Assembly (NCBI RefSeq): GCF_001423485.1 | Contig: NZ_LMOD01000001.1 | Coordinates: 130,617-194,616, forward strand | Origin: Microbacterium sp. Leaf320 | Lineage (GTDB): Bacteria > Actinomycetota > Actinomycetes > Actinomycetales > Microbacteriaceae | Reading direction: 5' to 3' | DNA length: 64,000 bases | Part shown: positions 63,846 through 64,000 of the stretch, in pieces | Position numbering within the stretch: the first letter of the stretch is position 1 | Layout of the letters: every line of letters begins with the position of its first letter | Position numbers and translations under genes: made by a program | Notes under the pieces: generated by a model | What the model saw: only the letters and a program-made list of their open reading frames with translations | The model's database searches: none | Told to the model about the DNA's origin: nothing

Positions 63846-64000
63846 ATGGAGTCGCTGTTCAATGGGTACACCTCGCGTCGATCACCGCAGCGGGCGGGAG
63901 CGGCCCCGTGGGATGAGATGTTCCCCGCGGATGCCGCTCCGGGAGGCGAGGGAGTTCGCGTTCCCTACAAGGACATGTATCCGGCGCTCGCGGGCATGGA
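63846..64000 (+). CDS. N-terminus of a circularly permuted ATP-grasp protein (partial)
   Basis: ATG 63846 opens a frame that runs off the right edge (51 complete codons, beginning MESLFNGYTS). The pattern WDEMFPADAA, a short linker, then VPYKDMYPAL matches the start of circularly permuted type 2 ATP-grasp proteins (DUF404/DUF407 type). These are usually followed by an alpha-E domain protein and a transglutaminase-like gene in one operon. That continuation lies outside the window, so the call rests on a short N-terminus. Confidence 0.65.
   Translation, partial: MESLFNGYTSRRSPQRAGAAPWDEMFPADAAPGGEGVRVPYKDMYPALAGM

Overview
The window is high-GC actinobacterial chromosome, most probably Microbacterium or a close relative in Microbacteriaceae. 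This rests on the purN-purH order behind a DUF6350-type membrane protein, a monomeric NADP isocitrate dehydrogenase, DesK/DesR-like two-component genes, a ZTP riboswitch on glyA-folD, and many start codons lying 6-7 nt downstream of a TAnnnT -10 box (leaderless architecture). It reads as core chromosome carrying several catabolic islands. I see no tRNA, rRNA, CRISPR array, transposase or prophage genes.

Layout. 1-4.7 kb: end of a membrane protein, purN, purH, then a DNA alkylation repair pair (an Ada-like/AlkA fusion overlapping ogt). 4.7-9.7 kb: a 21-codon leader ORF, a heterodimeric ABC exporter and a small coiled-coil membrane protein. 9.7-17.9 kb: a LacI-controlled minus-strand operon (binding protein, two permeases, GH31 alpha-xylosidase, GH1 beta-glucosidase), probably for xyloglucan-type oligosaccharides, with two matching operators. 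18-23 kb: GNAT acetyltransferase, icd, an L,D-transpeptidase and RidA.

23-38 kb is the most unusual region, a split amino-sugar and D-amino-acid locus. The plus strand carries a PLP D-serine-dehydratase-like deaminase (divergent from ridA), a 1084-residue fusion of a D-aminoacylase-like amidohydrolase with a GH20 hexosaminidase, a ROK repressor, a ROK kinase and nagB. On the minus strand, further right, lie nagA and a second GH20. Between them are a Nudix/FAD-oxidase/YrdB operon, an ECF sigma factor fused to a zinc finger and membrane segments (preceded by a coupled 26-codon upstream ORF), and a C-rich-hairpin RNA candidate.

38-44 kb: ZTP riboswitch-glyA-folD, a small membrane protein, a TetR/DUF4188 divergent pair around a 35-bp palindrome, a DUF6882-like protein and an MFS exporter. 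44-52 kb: the homoprotocatechuate meta-cleavage operon (hpaI, hpaH, hpaD, hpaE, gntR, and an FAH-RraA fusion) with a divergent MHS transporter. The usual separate hpaF is not seen. 52-55 kb: an IclR regulator and a divergent FAD aromatic hydroxylase separated by twin operators. 55-59 kb: an ABC-2 exporter with its own two-component system and a perfect 16-bp palindrome. 59-64 kb: a two-CxxC unknown protein, a VOC protein, a Nudix hydrolase, a PhzF protein, a ThDP enzyme and the start of an ATP-grasp protein.

Start codons were chosen by ribosome-binding site, overlap with the preceding gene, -10 position and family N-termini, so several differ from the longest open frame. All functional statements come from reading the sequence, without database searches.
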